Shown in pieces: positions 11,920 through 23,766 of a stretch of DNA of 64,000 bases (positions within the stretch are counted from its first letter, which is position 1; every line of letters starts with the position of its first letter). Made by a program: the position numbers and the translations under genes. A model generated the notes under the pieces. The model had not been told where the DNA came from, did not search any database, and saw only the letters and a list, made by a program, of their open reading frames with translations. Source of the DNA: Phlebotomus papatasi (lineage: Eukaryota > Arthropoda > Insecta > Diptera > Psychodidae); the NCBI RefSeq assembly GCF_024763615.1, contig NC_077223.1:5084001-5148000 (forward strand). Direction: 5' to 3'.

Positions 11920-12400
11920 ATATTTAGCTGCTGAATTCTATAAAATATTAAAGACATAGTATTATTAAATAAAAACGGTGAATAAATTACCATGTAGATC
12001 ATGTAGATGGAGTGGAAAACGGCTGTCAAAGTCAAAGAAATATCAAAAGTTAGCCGTTAAAATATTTGAAACGTTAAAAACGGTTGCCAAAATATTTTAA
12101 AAAAGTTCAAAATTTATAGCAAAAATTTCAGAATTACGAAATTATCCAAATTAGACTTTTAAAAATGCGAAGGAAACCATTTTAAGAAAATCAAAAACAG
12201 ATTTTAAATTGTCGTGTATCATTTACTTCAAAATCATACGAAATGTATTAAAATTACAACATACATCTTATTTAATACACACAAAACATATTCTCATAAT
12301 AATCAGTAATTATTTGTTCGTGTAATTTATTAATTACATGAACTCGTTAACAATGAAGTTACCGTAATTAAATATAATCTCTCGATATAATCGATGTTTT
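11920..12400. other. AT-rich non-coding stretch
   Basis: Low-complexity sequence with repeated AAAACGG and AAAATATTT words. No element recognised. Confidence 0.5.
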
Positions 12401-12850
12401 ATGTTTTTTTTTTCTTTTTCACAAAAAAAAGTCCCCATGCGGGTTAATAAATAAAATTCCTTTCTGCAATATTTCAACCAAGAGACCATCCAATTCATTG
12501 ATTAATAAGTCCATTCTTTTCACACCTATCACACCTCTAGAACAACGCATCTCAGAGGTGCTCACCAAACACGAAGTACTTTGCCACTTCATTGCAAAGT
12601 GGCTCCTGTTGGTCGCGACATAAGGAATTAAAAACGCGTGAATCTTGTTCCTCTTTGCGGACACGATTGATTTTGCCCATATACTTTGGGTTCTATCCGC
12701 AAATCCAGCAATCTTCACCTCCATCGACCCATCTTGCCCATTTACCCTCACACTCCACTCCCAATTCTACGATTTTATAGTTAGTGTTTATATAAATAAA
12801 ATCTTGTGTGACCATGGAGTGGAGATCTTTTGAGCAAAACATGTGAATCG
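12400..12850. other. Small non-repetitive island
   Basis: Higher complexity than its flanks. A 110-codon minus-strand frame (12419-12751) overlaps two plus-strand frames. No domain or splice structure is visible, so coding is not supported. Confidence 0.35.
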
Positions 12851-13009
12851 ATTATATAAATTGTACCCTGCTATTTAGCGATATCTTGTCTTTTTCTTAC
12901 ACTAAAGCGTATACCAATTGGTCCACGATTCCCCCTGACTTAAAGATATTTTCACCCAAAGATATTTTAGGGGTTGAAAATTAATCGGAAGATAAAGGTT
13001 TATAGCGAC

Positions 13010-13262
13010 CACTGAAAGAAATCCGAAAAAGTTAAAATAATATTCCGGAAATGTAAATTTTACCCTGCAGTATTGATCCGAAATCGGTGTAAATATTATG
13101 CTTTTTAGGTGTATTAGGGGTTAAAGTTACCCTTTTCATGTTATTTTTACCCTTAAAAAGGTGTAAAATTAACATTAAAAAATGTTGATATATTTTTACA
13201 CGTAAAAAGTGTTATAGTTATGAGGAAAAAAAAGTTAATCGCACCCCCGTTTTTTCTCAATG
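13010..13262 (-). mobile_element. CACTGAG MITE, copy 3, reverse orientation
   Basis: The reverse complement carries all family landmarks (GTGCGATTAAC, the TTAATGTTAATTTTACACC region, CAATACTGCAGGGTAAAATT). The ends are slightly mutated (CACTGAAAG on the left, CTCAATG on the right). Confidence 0.85.
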
Positions 13263-13269
13263 ACTATTC

Positions 13270-13695
13270 AAGAGTGTTATTTTTAATATAACAGACGTTA
13301 CAAGAACTAGTGTTCAAACGGTTAAAGATAACGACATGGGGTCTTCCTGGGGTTTCTGAGGTCACCTGTTAATTCGGTCGTTAGACGACTAAGTTCATGA
13401 TGTTTGCTTGAACTACCCTTAACACCCTTAAAGACTTTCCGCTTTTTCATATCTTCATCCTTGTAGAACCAGATGACCAACCAATCGGAACGTATTAAAG
13501 CTTTTGTACTGACGACATTTACCTCTCGGTAGCGTTCAAACATTATACATCTCATATTTAACGAAAATGAAATACGGTTATTGATCTGTTTCGGTTTTAT
13601 TCCCTTTTGACGTTTCGAGGATTATTTGACAGATTTCCCAAAGATGAAAGTTAAGGAAGGAAGAAATCACAGAAACATCGAAAACAGTCTTAATA
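13270..13695. other. Unclassified sequence
   Basis: Mixed sequence. The 77-codon minus frame at 13322-13555 shows no recognisable content. No repeat match was found. Confidence 0.4.
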
Positions 13696-13698
13696 ACA

Positions 13699-13930
13699 GA
13701 TCAGGAAAATTTCATGAAGCCGAAATTCGAATTTCTCTTTTTCTTAAAAGCTTCGCGTATTCCTATCCTACTCTTTCGTACTATTCTTCTTCTTTTTAAC
13801 ATCAGACCAAACTAAATTTAAGTCAGTCCAATTTTGAGACCAACAGAGTCAGACTTATGTAAATCTTTTGAGAAAGAAAGGGATGCGAATTTTGATTTCG
13901 TGAAATTATATCGAGCTAAAAGCTGTGCCA
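13699..13930. repeat. Palindromic AAATTTCATGAA element
   Basis: Begins GATCAGGAAAATTTCATGAA and continues with the pyrimidine-rich TACTCTTTCGTACTATTCTT block. The second half returns the reverse complement (GAGAAAGAAAGGGATG, TTTTGATTTCGTGAAATT). Same family as 52670-53215 and 62848-63590. Confidence 0.7.
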
Positions 13931-14094
13931 AAGACATAAGGAAGTAATTTAAACCAGTTCAGTTTATTTAGTTTATTCAGTTTATTTAACTTTATTTTTT
14001 TTTACTTTATTATTTTCATTTTATTTTTTTTAAGTAGAAGCGATCAAATTACCTCCAGTATCTCTTGGTTATCGGTACCAATCAAGATCCCGAA

Positions 14095-14285
14095 CGAAAA
14101 CCAAAATCCCTTAAGTCAAAATTCCAAATGTACAAGATCCAAAAAAACTCCAAATTATACGGAGGATAATGTGTGGAATAATTTCTCAAAACACAAAAAT
14201 TGTCCCTTTGCAGGAAGTACCTATACTTTTAAAAATTCGGGATTTTTGCTTCTGGGATTTTGGTTTTCGGGATTTTAACCATGGC
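14095..14285. mobile_element. Short foldback-like element, CCCGAAAACCAAAAT arms
   Basis: The left arm has CCAAAATCCC-type words. The right arm has the complement, GGGATTTTGG, three times. The core between them (GGAGGATAATGTGTGGAATA, then TCTCAAAACAC) matches the cores near 44500 and 49440. Confidence 0.65.
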
Positions 14286-14289
14286 CCCT

Positions 14290-15000
14290 TGGTTATATAG
14301 ACTAAGAGATTATCCTAAAAACTTATATTACCTCAAGCGCCGCTAATAGATTTCAAATTTGGTTTTCTGAGAACCCTTGTTCACTGGCAATCTGGATCCT
14401 AGATGCCTGATTAAATATATGAACTAGAATACTTTTGATAGACTGAAATAATCTTTATGGGCCTTGACCAACTCCTCGCGGAATTCAGAATTCAAAGTCG
14501 GATTTCTTCATCCGAAACCTTGTAGAACATGCTCTACGTAGATTGAACTTGAAAAGGAGCTCCTGTACCACACTGAGATTTCATTTCATAGTATGGTAAT
14601 ACTAGGATCTGCATGGGGTTTCCGAATATGAGCTTGTTATGCTCTAGGTTCCCAAAATTTCTTCTACTATACCAAGCTGAAAAGGAGAAGCTAAGGCCTT
14701 TCCTGTAACGTCAGTTATGGTCATCCTAGTTAATCTGAAATATTCGTTCTTGTAGCAGGGCTTTTTTCTTGAAAGAATCTTTATGGAGACCAAGGCTTAT
14801 CGCAGCGAATTATCCAGTAGCGACTCAGCTCGGTGCCCTCATCCGAACACTTCCAGGCCATGCTACCGACTGACTAACAGGGTTTCATGTCAGCCAATTA
14901 AATCGCGGAAAGGAATCCACCACACGGACTCTATTTAGATATCATATAGAAAATCTCGACGAAAGTCTTGATCCAGAAATGATACCCCTCCCAAGAGGCA
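14290..15000. other. Unclassified, with two related blocks
   Basis: Blocks at about 14450-14540 and 14775-14870 share order and words (AATCTTTATGG, CATCCGAA, CATGCT), suggesting an old tandem duplication of about 325 bp. No family or coding frame could be assigned. Confidence 0.35.
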
Positions 15001-15420
15001 TTTGATATCCAAATAATGTATGTCTTAAATGTAACCAACATATTTTCAACGTAAACGAGCTATTTCTGAAAAATATAATGTATGAACATGATGGAAGTAT
15101 ATTATCCGAAAATTATGTGCTTTGTATGCTAGAAAAATAACGTAACTTAAAAATACGTAGAAAATATCAGTTATTTTCTATTATTAAGTATAATACATTT
15201 TATTTGATTAATTCCTGTTAATATATGGGTATTTCCCTTTAAAATTACGACTAAATGTTTTTATATCCGTAAACAAGTCATAATATAATCTATTTTTGAG
15301 TGAAAATGTATAAATCTATGTCAAAAATATTGAAAGTATATTTATCTTATATAATTATTGCTGATATGTTCAAATAATGTCGTGCAATTGTATGAACATC
15401 ATGTTTTGATATTTTTTAGT
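15000..15420. other. AT-rich non-coding stretch
   Basis: Low complexity, nothing recognised. Confidence 0.55.
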
Positions 15421-15422
15421 TA

Positions 15423-15850
15423 CATTTGTGGAGCTCAGAGGCAAAATGACACATATCCTACACTGGTAAAAATAAAAGGGTCAAATTGACCCTTTTCAAA
15501 AGGATGGATCGTATTTGACCCTTTGAAAGGTTCACTTTTGTATCTCTTGAAATTTAGTATGCACATTTATCACGAATAATCATGTTTTATTGTAAACTTA
15601 TTACTGATATCATATTTCTCTCATCTGAGCGAACACCAAAGATCACTTTTTCATTGTTTTTTTATTCGTTTATTCCGGAATTAAATAGATGTCAAAACCG
15701 TGACCCTTTCGAAAGTTTCCTGGTGACCCTTTCAAAGAGTCAAATATGATCCATCCTTTGGAAAAGGGTCAATTTGACCCTTTTATTTTTACCAGTGTAT
15801 GCTTTAGCCATAGGATATGTGTCATTTTGCCTTTGTGCTCCACATTTGTT
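15423..15850. mobile_element. Outer inverted-repeat element, host of a nested insertion
   Basis: The left arm 15423-15460 (GAGGCAAAATGACACATATCC) is the inverted partner of 15811-15850 (GGATATGTGTCATTTTGCCT). Another inverted-repeat element at 15461-15797 sits between the arms, so this appears to be one element inserted within another. Confidence 0.65.
15461..15797. mobile_element. CACTGGTAAAAATAAAAGGG MITE with TA target site
   Basis: Terminal inverted repeats exceed 60 bp: CACTGGTAAAAATAAAAGGG, GTCAAATTGACCCTTTTC and the GGATGGATC region, all mirrored at the right end. TA flanks both termini (15459-15460 and 15798-15799), as in Tc1/mariner-type non-autonomous elements. Length 337 bp, no transposase. 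Confidence 0.85.
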
Positions 15851-17100
15851 CCGTAAAAAAAGACAAGTTGTATGCAACTTGTATCCTTTTTGTATGACGT
15901 TGCCTGATTGTCAAATTCTGCTTTATTTCCCAAACCCAAATTAATGGAGAAATTATTCACAAAACGTTACAGTGCAACGATATTTGTCCAGAATAGGATT
16001 AAAAGGGCTGTATTCTATCAAAACATGCTGTAAAAATCTGAAAACTATAAGTTTTTTGAATGATGTAATGGAAAAAGCAACAAATTCATTCAATTTTCTT
16101 TTCTTTAATTTCTTAGCTGTCCCTTGAGAATTTCAAGTCAGGAATGAAATTTTGTTCACTAATATTGTATCCTCTGACGGAGAACAGTTATTGCATTAAA
16201 CTTTCATACGCAATAAAAATGCACGAGGCACAGAAAATGTGACTGAATTGTCAAAGATAAATGAATATTTAGGTATTCTAGTAAAATATTTGTGCAAGTC
16301 TTAAAGAAAAATACAAAAGAAATGACAGTTCTTCAGTCGATACTTATAAGATTGGTATTACAGAGTGATTCTTTTTTATTTAGTGATAATCGATACATTT
16401 TTCCGTACTGGATGACGTGATTATGTCTAATATGAAAAATTGTTATATTTCGTATGTAAAAATTCCCCATTCACCCGATTATGGACTTCTTTTATACTGT
16501 TATATAGAAGAAATTTGTAAAGTCTTCGTCATCGTTTTTGTATAGATGTTAGACATATCTACTCATTTATAGCAACAAATGCTCCTTGGGGCTGCCTTTA
16601 CCCTTATAAAACCATTTTAATCATTGGTTTTTCAATCCCTCTTTGGATTTTTTTTTATAATGGATTTTCAAAATAAGTAGTTAAAAAAGCTATAGAGAGC
16701 ATATTTTTCAACCGATTGGAACAATTTTGAACTCATTAGAAAGGTTCTGGATCCCTAATAAGCCTGAAATAATTTTAAATGTAAGTGAACCTGTTGTAAA
16801 CTAGCATCACTCTAGTACCCCCTAGACTTTACTGATACATTTTTCTTTAATCCCCGAAGGCTAGATGGGCCGCTTTGCACATCGGGAATAAGGGGGGTTT
16901 TCTCCCACAAGATTACCCTCGGACGAATCGGGGATCCATGGATCATTTCGGGATTGCCCACGGTCAGGCCAAAGCAAATCCCGAAAATCTACTCAAACTC
17001 TCGAGTTTATATAAAATCGTAACAGTATTTAGGATTTCAGTATGTTAGAGAACTGGGCTAAACATCTACTTTGAAATCTGTATAAGTTTTAGGCACTTAT
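15851..17100. other. AT-rich unclassified sequence
   Basis: Mostly low complexity, with a GC-richer patch near 16850-16980. No repeat ends, RNA gene or coding frame recognised. Confidence 0.45.
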
Positions 17101-18350
17101 AAACCCTTTGATCTCTTTGGAGTTGGTTTGTACGATTGTAGAGTAACCGTGGTGATTGGTGTATTTTGAATATAATCTGGTTTTCTGTGCTAAATGGTCA
17201 CATTTGGCTGCCCCCGTGGTTTGGTGCGAGAAGGAGCCACGATCAGGGGAATGGGAAAAGCAACAAGTTCAAAACATAAAGAGGAAATGTTAATGGATGG
17301 GAGCTTTTTTATTCTTCCTCTTGCAGCTGAGGCTCCGGAGATGCCATGGAGGTGATAAGGGGGCGCACTGGAGAGTCCACCACCGGAATGTTGGTGAATT
17401 GGAGGCGATATCGTGGGGGCAAATTTGAAATGCACACGATGAACCATAAATTTGGTACGTTATTGGCGCATCGGGAAGCGTGATATGCGAGCGACATCAT
17501 CAATTATGGTCCAACAAATCACCCATTGACGATCTCAGGTGGTAGCTGCGTGAGTCATATAAACTACTGACGAAGAACTGCAGAAATAGATCCAGTTGGT
17601 AATTGAATTAATTTACCTTCAGCAGTGGCTGTTTTGCCAATTGGCAAACAAATTTCCATATACTCAAGAGATTCTGTTTTAAAAGTAGAACTTGCACACA
17701 TCCAATCGACAACCGGAAGGTTAAGGCATCGATGTGAATTTTCACACGCGAGAAGTCTAACATTCATTTATCTCCCAACCATTCCTTCTGGCTGAATTTC
17801 AATGAACAATCTGCAGGAGTGCCTTTCAGTGTCACCTCTTTAATTTCCTCCTTATCTCAATACCGGTGACATTCACTCGAGCTTCCATTAGTTTCCCATC
17901 CATTTTCCCACTTAGAAGGTGCTAAAAGATCTCACTTTATTCACCCTGAAGCGTCCATCACTGAGCAAATTTATCTCATCACGCTACAAAAGAACCATCA
18001 CAATTGGACCATGTTTGCATCTCTTCAGTCCACTGTGGGTGGGTGGATTTAAGAACAAGAAATATATTCCCTATGATGATCACTAATTCCCAGGAATCAC
18101 ACCAAGAGTCCTCGATGGACCCATCGATAGATATTCCCCCGCGTGGAGCATCTTGCAGCAATCATCCCATGGGGCATGTTATACTGGACAGGTCTTGGAT
18201 GTGCTTATCGACCACTTAGGATCACACTTGTACGCACATGCAGAGGCGTCTTTCTGGAGATATTTAGCTCAGTGCATCCTCCAACACCCAGATGCATGTT
18301 AAGTTGAGCCAAATTAGATGCTTATCGACTTGCATTGGGTATTCTGCCAA
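17100..18350. other. Non-repetitive island, candidate regulatory DNA
   Basis: A long stretch of balanced composition lacking the window's repeats. Short frames (17190-17503, 17564-17767, 17979-18219) overlap on opposite strands and show no domain. AT-core words such as CATAAATTT and TCAATTATGG occur. Enhancer function is only a guess. Confidence 0.45.
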
Positions 18351-18825
18351 GCAGAAGACTTTGTGTTTTATTGATACTTTTAAGGTAAACTTTGTGATTT
18401 TTTTTAATATTTTGAATTAACCTATCAATAAAATAAGTTTCACCACAAAGGAAATTGGACAAAGCAATTAAGCAACTAATAAAGAAAAATATTAATACCT
18501 TTAAGAACAGTAATTTCTTCAGTATTTTGAGTAGTCAAGATAAAATATTGTTACTTATAAATTACAAAGCACATACTAAAGCGATAATTTCTTTTTTAAT
18601 TCTCAGAGAAGTTTTAAGAATTCAAGAACTTCTTCATTTAAATAATTTTTATCGAACATGGAAATAAGTTTTCTGTACTTAAATTCAAATAAATATCAAG
18701 TAGTTAAAGTCTGCAATAAAATCTATGCTTGATCGTATTTTTATTTTTATGTCCATTAGAAGAACTGGAAGCACTTTAGTAATTTACGTCAATTGATCTA
18801 ATTTATGACTGAACAGTGATCTAAT
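18350..18825. other. AT-rich stretch
   Basis: Nothing recognised. The 70-codon frame at 18455-18667 is compositionally biased and not supported. Confidence 0.5.
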
Positions 18826-18960
18826 GCCCTAGACACACTTACGACTTAAGCCGAGAGGCGACTTAGTGGAAAATGATGGAATTTCTCTTCAACCATTATT
18901 TCTAATATAATTACGCTAAGCCGTCTCTCGGTTAATCCTCATGTCTCTCAAGGCCCTAAC
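18826..18960. repeat. Palindromic CTAGACACACTTACGACTTA repeat
   Basis: The left half reads CTAGACACACTTACGACTTA, AGCCGAGAGGCGACTTAG. The right half returns CTAAGCCGTCTCTCGGTTAA and GTCTCTCAAGGCCC. About 130 bp, repeatedly found beside the TTCAGACTAGAGG family (36716, 36866, 38828, 39120, 53500, 59044). Confidence 0.7.
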
Positions 18961-19217
18961 ATTATCACCTATTTTCTTCTCATAAACGATCCATTTGGTA
19001 GTTCTTTTTGAGTATGGATCGATATCATGACGCTCATATATGTCCTTAAAATTGGTTTTGACATAATAAATTCGGCTTATGCTTGAATCATCATTGTAGT
19101 GCTATCCAAGCGATATTTTCAAAACTAATTGGTTTTTTTGTAAGTCCCTTTTCAGAAGGGTTGTTTAGAATCTTGGCAAGCTGTTTATCATCTTTGTTTT
19201 TACTAAAATTAATATTA

Positions 19218-19546
19218 CAGTAGAGTCTCGCTATAGGCCATCGCTCTATAGTCCACAATTTATCGACCGTTGATTTCAAAACACTGATTTTAAGTTAGGT
19301 TATGTTTTTTAGTATGCGACATGCATAATTATTTTAATATTTTTGGCAAACTTTATTAAGTAGTTGTGATAATTGTGATCCATAATGAAGAGAGCGAGGA
19401 CAAGTACCACAATCGCAAAGAAAGTGGAAGCCGTTGAGCAATTTCAATACTAAAAATCGTTGATAATTTTAAAAAATTACATGGACTATAGTGCGACCCA
19501 AGTGTCAAATTTGAAACCAAATATGGACTATAGCGAGACTCTACTG
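19218..19546 (+). mobile_element. Non-autonomous pogo/Tigger-like element, copy 1
   Basis: Ends are CAGTAGAGTCTCGCTATAGG and its inverted partner ending CGAGACTCTACTG, flanked by TA on both sides. Terminal CAGT and TA target sites fit the pogo/Tigger branch of Tc1/mariner. It is 329 bp, the same length as the copy at 29351-29679. Inside is a short frame resembling the start of a CENP-B-type helix-turn-helix (19385-19453). Confidence 0.85.
19385..19453 (+). pseudogene. N-terminal remnant of a pogo-like transposase
   Basis: Twenty-two codons, MKRARTSTTIAKKVEAVEQF then QY and a TAA stop. The basic start followed by a T.A.KVEA.E pattern resembles the beginning of the CENP-B-like DNA-binding domain of pogo/Tigger transposases (typically K+++..LT...K.EI...). 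The rest of the transposase, including any DDE domain, is absent, so the element depends on a helper. The other copy has the same frame with one residue change (VEQ to IEQ). Confidence 0.55.
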
Positions 19547-19590
19547 TAATACGTTTGAAAATGAATTGATATGTAGAGGTGAATTTGACT

Positions 19591-20435
19591 CAAATTTTGG
19601 ACTCCTTGGTTGTAAATTTGGACACTATAGTTGTAATTTTGGACATTCAATCCGTCTCAATAATATGCCCATTGATCTCCATATTAAGAACCTATATTAC
19701 CAAGTCCTCTTCCTGTTTATGTAAGGGAACCGTAAAATGTCACAAAAGCCCGGAAACTTCCCATATTATTCATTAAAATGAGTTGACTTCAGTACTCCAA
19801 GTACGCGCGGATTCGCGCATTCCGTGGCTTTTTCGGGAACTTTTTAAGGTTTTTATCACTACATATCGTTCATAGAGATGATGCTCTTTTGTTTCTCCAG
19901 GCATTTATACAACCTATTCACCAATAAAGATAATACTTCACGATTTTTCTAGAGAAAAACACCTGTCGAAAATAAGAAGTATCACCTCACTAGTGAATCT
20001 TTTTGAAAATTGCCCATTTCTCACACGAAAAACGTAAGACACAAGACAAATCTCACTTCAGGGCAAATAAACAAATCACCATTAACATGATTCAACACAA
20101 TATTCAATAAATATTTAAAAATATCTCTCAAAAAAAGTCAGAAAAAATTGTTACTACTTCACCACAGCTAACTAAAACTGAAGTCAACACGGGAGTTCTG
20201 TCCATATTTCTCATAATCAATTGCTTATAATGAAGTTTCAACAAAGCAATTTTAACTCAAATTATATTCTAAATTTTACGTATTTAGTGTTAAAACCTTT
20301 TAAAAAGAACAAATATTTCGATAGAATTAATTATTCATCAAATATTGGAATAAAAATCCATAATTTTAATCAATTTTTTGTAGTGTCCAATTTTACCCTC
20401 AAAGTGTCCAACTTTAGAAACTGTCCAAAATTATG
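19591..20435. repeat. Inverted-repeat element, TTTGGACA family, long copy
   Basis: The left part carries TTTTGGACTCC, AAATTTGGACACTATAG and TTTTGGACATTC. The right part carries the complements GTGTCCAATTTTACC and CTGTCCAAAATTATG. Its inner right half (AACTCAAATTATATTCTAAA, GTTAAAACC, then TAATTTTAATCAATTT) corresponds to 25800-25950 in the second copy. Non-coding, about 845 bp. Confidence 0.55.
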
Positions 20436-20539
20436 AGCTATTTCCCTATACTTTGAAAAAGTTAATTTTTGTATTTACTTGATATTTTTGATTAAATAAT
20501 GTAAATTTAAATAGATAGGATTTTTTTTCTCTACCAGTT

Positions 20540-20811
20540 AATAATAATAATAATAATTCTGGCACAACATTCTATGAAGGAGCTAGGCCTTCCCACAAGG
20601 GGATTTCTAGAAATGCATTATTATTTTTTTTCTTATACCGGATGAGGTTGTAAGTCTCATGCCTCGTGAAATCAAGTGCAGTGAAACTCACTGGATGCAA
20701 TTCGAACACCTTTAACGCCAGAAAAATTCCTGGTGACATAAAGGGGATTCGAACCCGGGACACTTGCATCATAGAGCGAGTGCTCTACCATTTGACCCAT
20801 TGAGTGCCCCC
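20540..20811 (-). mobile_element. tRNA-derived SINE, copy 1
   Basis: On the minus strand the element starts with a tRNA-like head (20810 to 20743): GGGGCACTCAATGGGTCAAA, TGGTAGAGCAC (box A-like) and GGGTTCGAATCCC (a full match to the pol III box B consensus). A tRNA-unrelated body follows (CTGGCGTTAAAGGTGTTCGA in it), then an (ATT)n tail at 20540-20556. Flanking words CTACCAGTT (left) and TTACCAGTT (right) look like an imperfect target duplication. This is a retroposon, not a functional tRNA gene. The parent tRNA is not certain. Confidence 0.9.
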
Positions 20812-20819
20812 TTTACCAG

Positions 20820-21285
20820 TTGGTCAAATCGTCTTTAAAGGGTTATACGGATTCAAATCACCGTAAAATTTATCTAAAATTGAGGAAGAGCTTTGAACAA
20901 AAAATAATTATCGACTCACAAATGATTGACACTTTTCAAAGAAACCTGTACTTGATCTAACAGACTAAGGAGCCCCCTTTCTACAGCTGGTTAACTTTGA
21001 CCTTGAAAAACTGCCTGAAGGATTGATTCAAGGTCATTGCCTAATTTCGGAGAATGAGGGGCATGGTTTGAAAGTTTACGAGGGGTCATCGAAAAACCTT
21101 AAATCGTTGTCTCTAACCGTTTGACCTCTACACATTGGGAGCAATTTTCCTCGAAAAATCTGTCAAACAATATGTGTTAAAATATGTGTCCTTAAAGTCT
21201 CAAGAATATTTAAAGTTTAAGTGATAAATCAACTGTGATGGTGATGCTAGATAGTTTTCGGCCAGTAAACTGAGTATGAGGGACA
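20820..21285. other. Unclassified sequence
   Basis: No repeat family, RNA gene or coding frame recognised. Confidence 0.45.
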
Positions 21286-21606
21286 GTGAAACACGGTATT
21301 GACCTCTGGCTCCTTTCTCCTTTTAATTTCCTAAGCCGACGTTTTGGAGGGGTTTTCCTCCTTCTTCAGGTCTACAATTTGCAATTTTTTTTTACGAAAC
21401 ATTAAGAATACACAATGAATTAAACAATAACTAAAATGATCGCGAGACTTACATAGAAATTTTGGGGAAAAAATTGTCACAAAAATCGTTACACTGAGCA
21501 AAGTCCGAATTGTGCTCAGTGTAATGATTTTTGTGACAATTTTTTCCCCAAAATTTCTATGTAAGTCTCGCGATCATTTTAGTTATTGTTTAATTCATTG
21601 TGTATT
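21285..21606. repeat. Palindrome capped on one side by the hammerhead-like module
   Basis: A near-perfect palindrome of about 200 bp (21407-21606, arms about 90 bp, loop near CAAAGTCCGAATTG) is preceded on its left by the module on the minus strand (21342-21369: CTGAAGA, A, GGAGG, AAAACC, CCTCC, AAAA) and its distal box ACCGTGTTTC. The right side lacks the module, so that end is truncated. The arms are unrelated to those at 30686 and 53914. Confidence 0.75.
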
Positions 21607-23390
21607 CGTGATGGTGATGATTCGACGGTGGATGTGTTTGAGCCTTAGAAATTGTGAACATGGTAAAAATGTGATTTTCCACACATTCCAGTCTGGGAAG
21701 TGAATTTTCCCGTGGTAACGCCTAATGAAGGTCTCAACGCAATCGCGAGGTGGATTTGTATTGGCTTGCCCTCTGACCTCAAACATGAATTCAAGTTGGA
21801 TGTATTGTGAACAATATTTAGCTCATCATCAGTGGAGATATTGGGATTGTTTCTCAGCAAACAATGCAATCTCTCTTGCAATATACAAAATAAGAGATTC
21901 TCATACACGGTTCCATAGCTATTAGAAACAACCATCGATCAACTATTGTTTCATGATAAAGAGACTTTTCAAATTCAACAGAGAGAACCAGTGTTGCACA
22001 AACTGCCTCCATCATTGAGTGAAATATAAGAAGAAGGCACAAGACGTAAAAAAAGAAGTACAAATAAAGGACGACAGGTGATTTAATGTTTTTATAATCA
22101 ACTAACTCAGCGAGAGAGGAGACCTTTTTCGCATGGTGTGTGTGCACCATAAAATTGTAATTTATGTATAAGCAAATGGGATCTCTTGTGGGTACTTCTT
22201 CTTCATCTTCCCCCCGAGTTGTATCCACAATAGCCGCCTTTGGATGAGATGCTAAACAATTGATAGCCACCTGAAATGAGATTATGGCTTGCATTCGATT
22301 GGCCTTCGGTTGATTTTAAGATCGTCATAACATTTAATGCACCAACACATTCAAGCATCAACGTCTTGCATTCACCAAATGAGATTTTTGTCAGTGAATG
22401 AAAATTGAATATAATTAGAATTTATTAGGTAGACGATAGAGATACAAAAACTTCCAACAATTTGCAAGTCGATGGAAAAACAACAGCAAATCCACCATGA
22501 AGGCTAACAATTGAAATAAACTAACTCTGTTCCAGATCACAGAGCATCTTCCCTGACTTATTTGCATTCTCACCATTGGCACAGCACACAATTCCCCAGT
22601 ACTTCTTGCCTATTTTCTAGATCTCTTGAGGGAAAATGATAAAAATTGCGTCAGTTCATTTTCTCAAGTCAGACAATTCCAAAGACATTATAACACTCCT
22701 TCCGACTCATCAAAATAAAAGTGTATAATCTTAGCGTTTGGAATAAACCAAAAAGTGCTTTTGATCATTAAATAGCCATAAATGGGTGATTTCGACCTTC
22801 TTGTATGAGAGCAACAAAAAAGCAATGAACATCCATGATTTACACCTCAAGCGTAAATTACGTGAAAATTCATCCAAACGTCTCTTTTTTCCTTCTCTTA
22901 TTTTTTTTTTCGAACTGAACACAGAAAAAACAACCCAAAAGATTGTCAATCCAATTATTTTCCACCCCTGAGGTGCCAATTTCCATCGTGACACCACGCA
23001 GAGTGTGTTAATTTTAATAAGAATCTCGTGGCAAAGAAAAATAACACTAAATTATGCCAAGTTAACTGGTGCAGTGTTTTCATGCCAACAAAACCATTCT
23101 ACAAATTACAATTTACCACGAATGCCGAGGAGACACTCTTGTAATCACCTTTTCAGGCGACTTCCAGCAGACTTCCGATGGCATTCTATTCGCAATAGAT
23201 TTCTGGGATTATGCATTATTGGCAGAACAGTTTCGGTCAGTAAATTACCTGATTAGTCAGTTAGAATTCAAACTTGATCAGTAGGTACGGAGTAGGTCAT
23301 CTTTGAATTGGCGTACCTTTGAAATATGGCTTTTTCTACTAATTTTACATGGAACTGAACTTCTTTATATGTAAATAGATGTTGGTAGGG
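21607..23390. other. Non-repetitive island, candidate regulatory DNA
   Basis: Mixed sequence without window repeats. The largest frame (146 codons, minus, 21854-22294) and the 71-codon plus frame at 23069-23284 have plausible composition, but no domain, no matching splice context and overlapping frames on the other strand. Coding is not supported. Confidence 0.4.
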
Positions 23391-23395
23391 TAAAA

Positions 23396-23606
23396 CGAAG
23401 TAATTTGGAACCATTTCCAATTTGGGACACTTGAAATTTTCTCACTGTTTCAGATGAGCAAAAAGAAAACAAAGACCGCAAAATAGAAGAAAAAAAACGA
23501 TTAAGAAGTAAAGGAACAGATTTCGTCCTTTTGAATCTCTAAATCAGTGAGAAAATCTCAAATGTCCCAAATTAAAAATGGTTCCAAATTACCTTATTTT
23601 ACCCTA
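23396..23606. mobile_element. TAGGGTAAAAC MITE
   Basis: TAGGGTAAAACGAAGTAATT and the following TTTGGAACCATTT, TTGGGACA and TTTTCTCACTG are mirrored at the right end (CAGTGAGAAAATCTC, GTCCCAAATT, GGTTCCAAATTACC, TTTTACCCTA). Arms are about 65 bp and total length is 211 bp. Related in layout to 52445-52662. Confidence 0.85.
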
Positions 23607-23766
23607 ACTACTAATGGGACTAATGAGAACCGAACGTCAGGAAAAGAAGAATCTGCTAAGAAAATTTTGGATTTTTCCCAAAGCTTTCGGCTCACTCAGA
23701 CTCCAAGCCTTCCTCAGTCCCAAGCCGGATCAGGTTCAAGCTTTGAGAAAAATCTAAAATTTTCTA

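Noticed and set aside
14095..14285. CRISPR-like array of short repeats (also at 44195 and 49143)
   Set aside because: Units are degenerate, without regular spacers, and arranged as inverted arms in a eukaryotic-type sequence. This is a minisatellite in a foldback element.
20743..20810. tRNA gene on the minus strand
   Set aside because: Box A and box B are present, but the cloverleaf is imperfect, the sequence continues into a shared body and an (ATT)n tail, and two further copies exist. It is a SINE head.
21854..22294. 146-codon minus-strand frame with a hydrophobic middle
   Set aside because: No domain, no signal or splice context, and opposite-strand frames overlap it. Length is within chance for this composition.
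23069..23284. 71-codon plus frame with fairly natural residues (TLVITFSGDFQQ)
   Set aside because: Another frame overlaps it (23005-23256) and no acceptor or donor pair fits. Not enough to call an exon.
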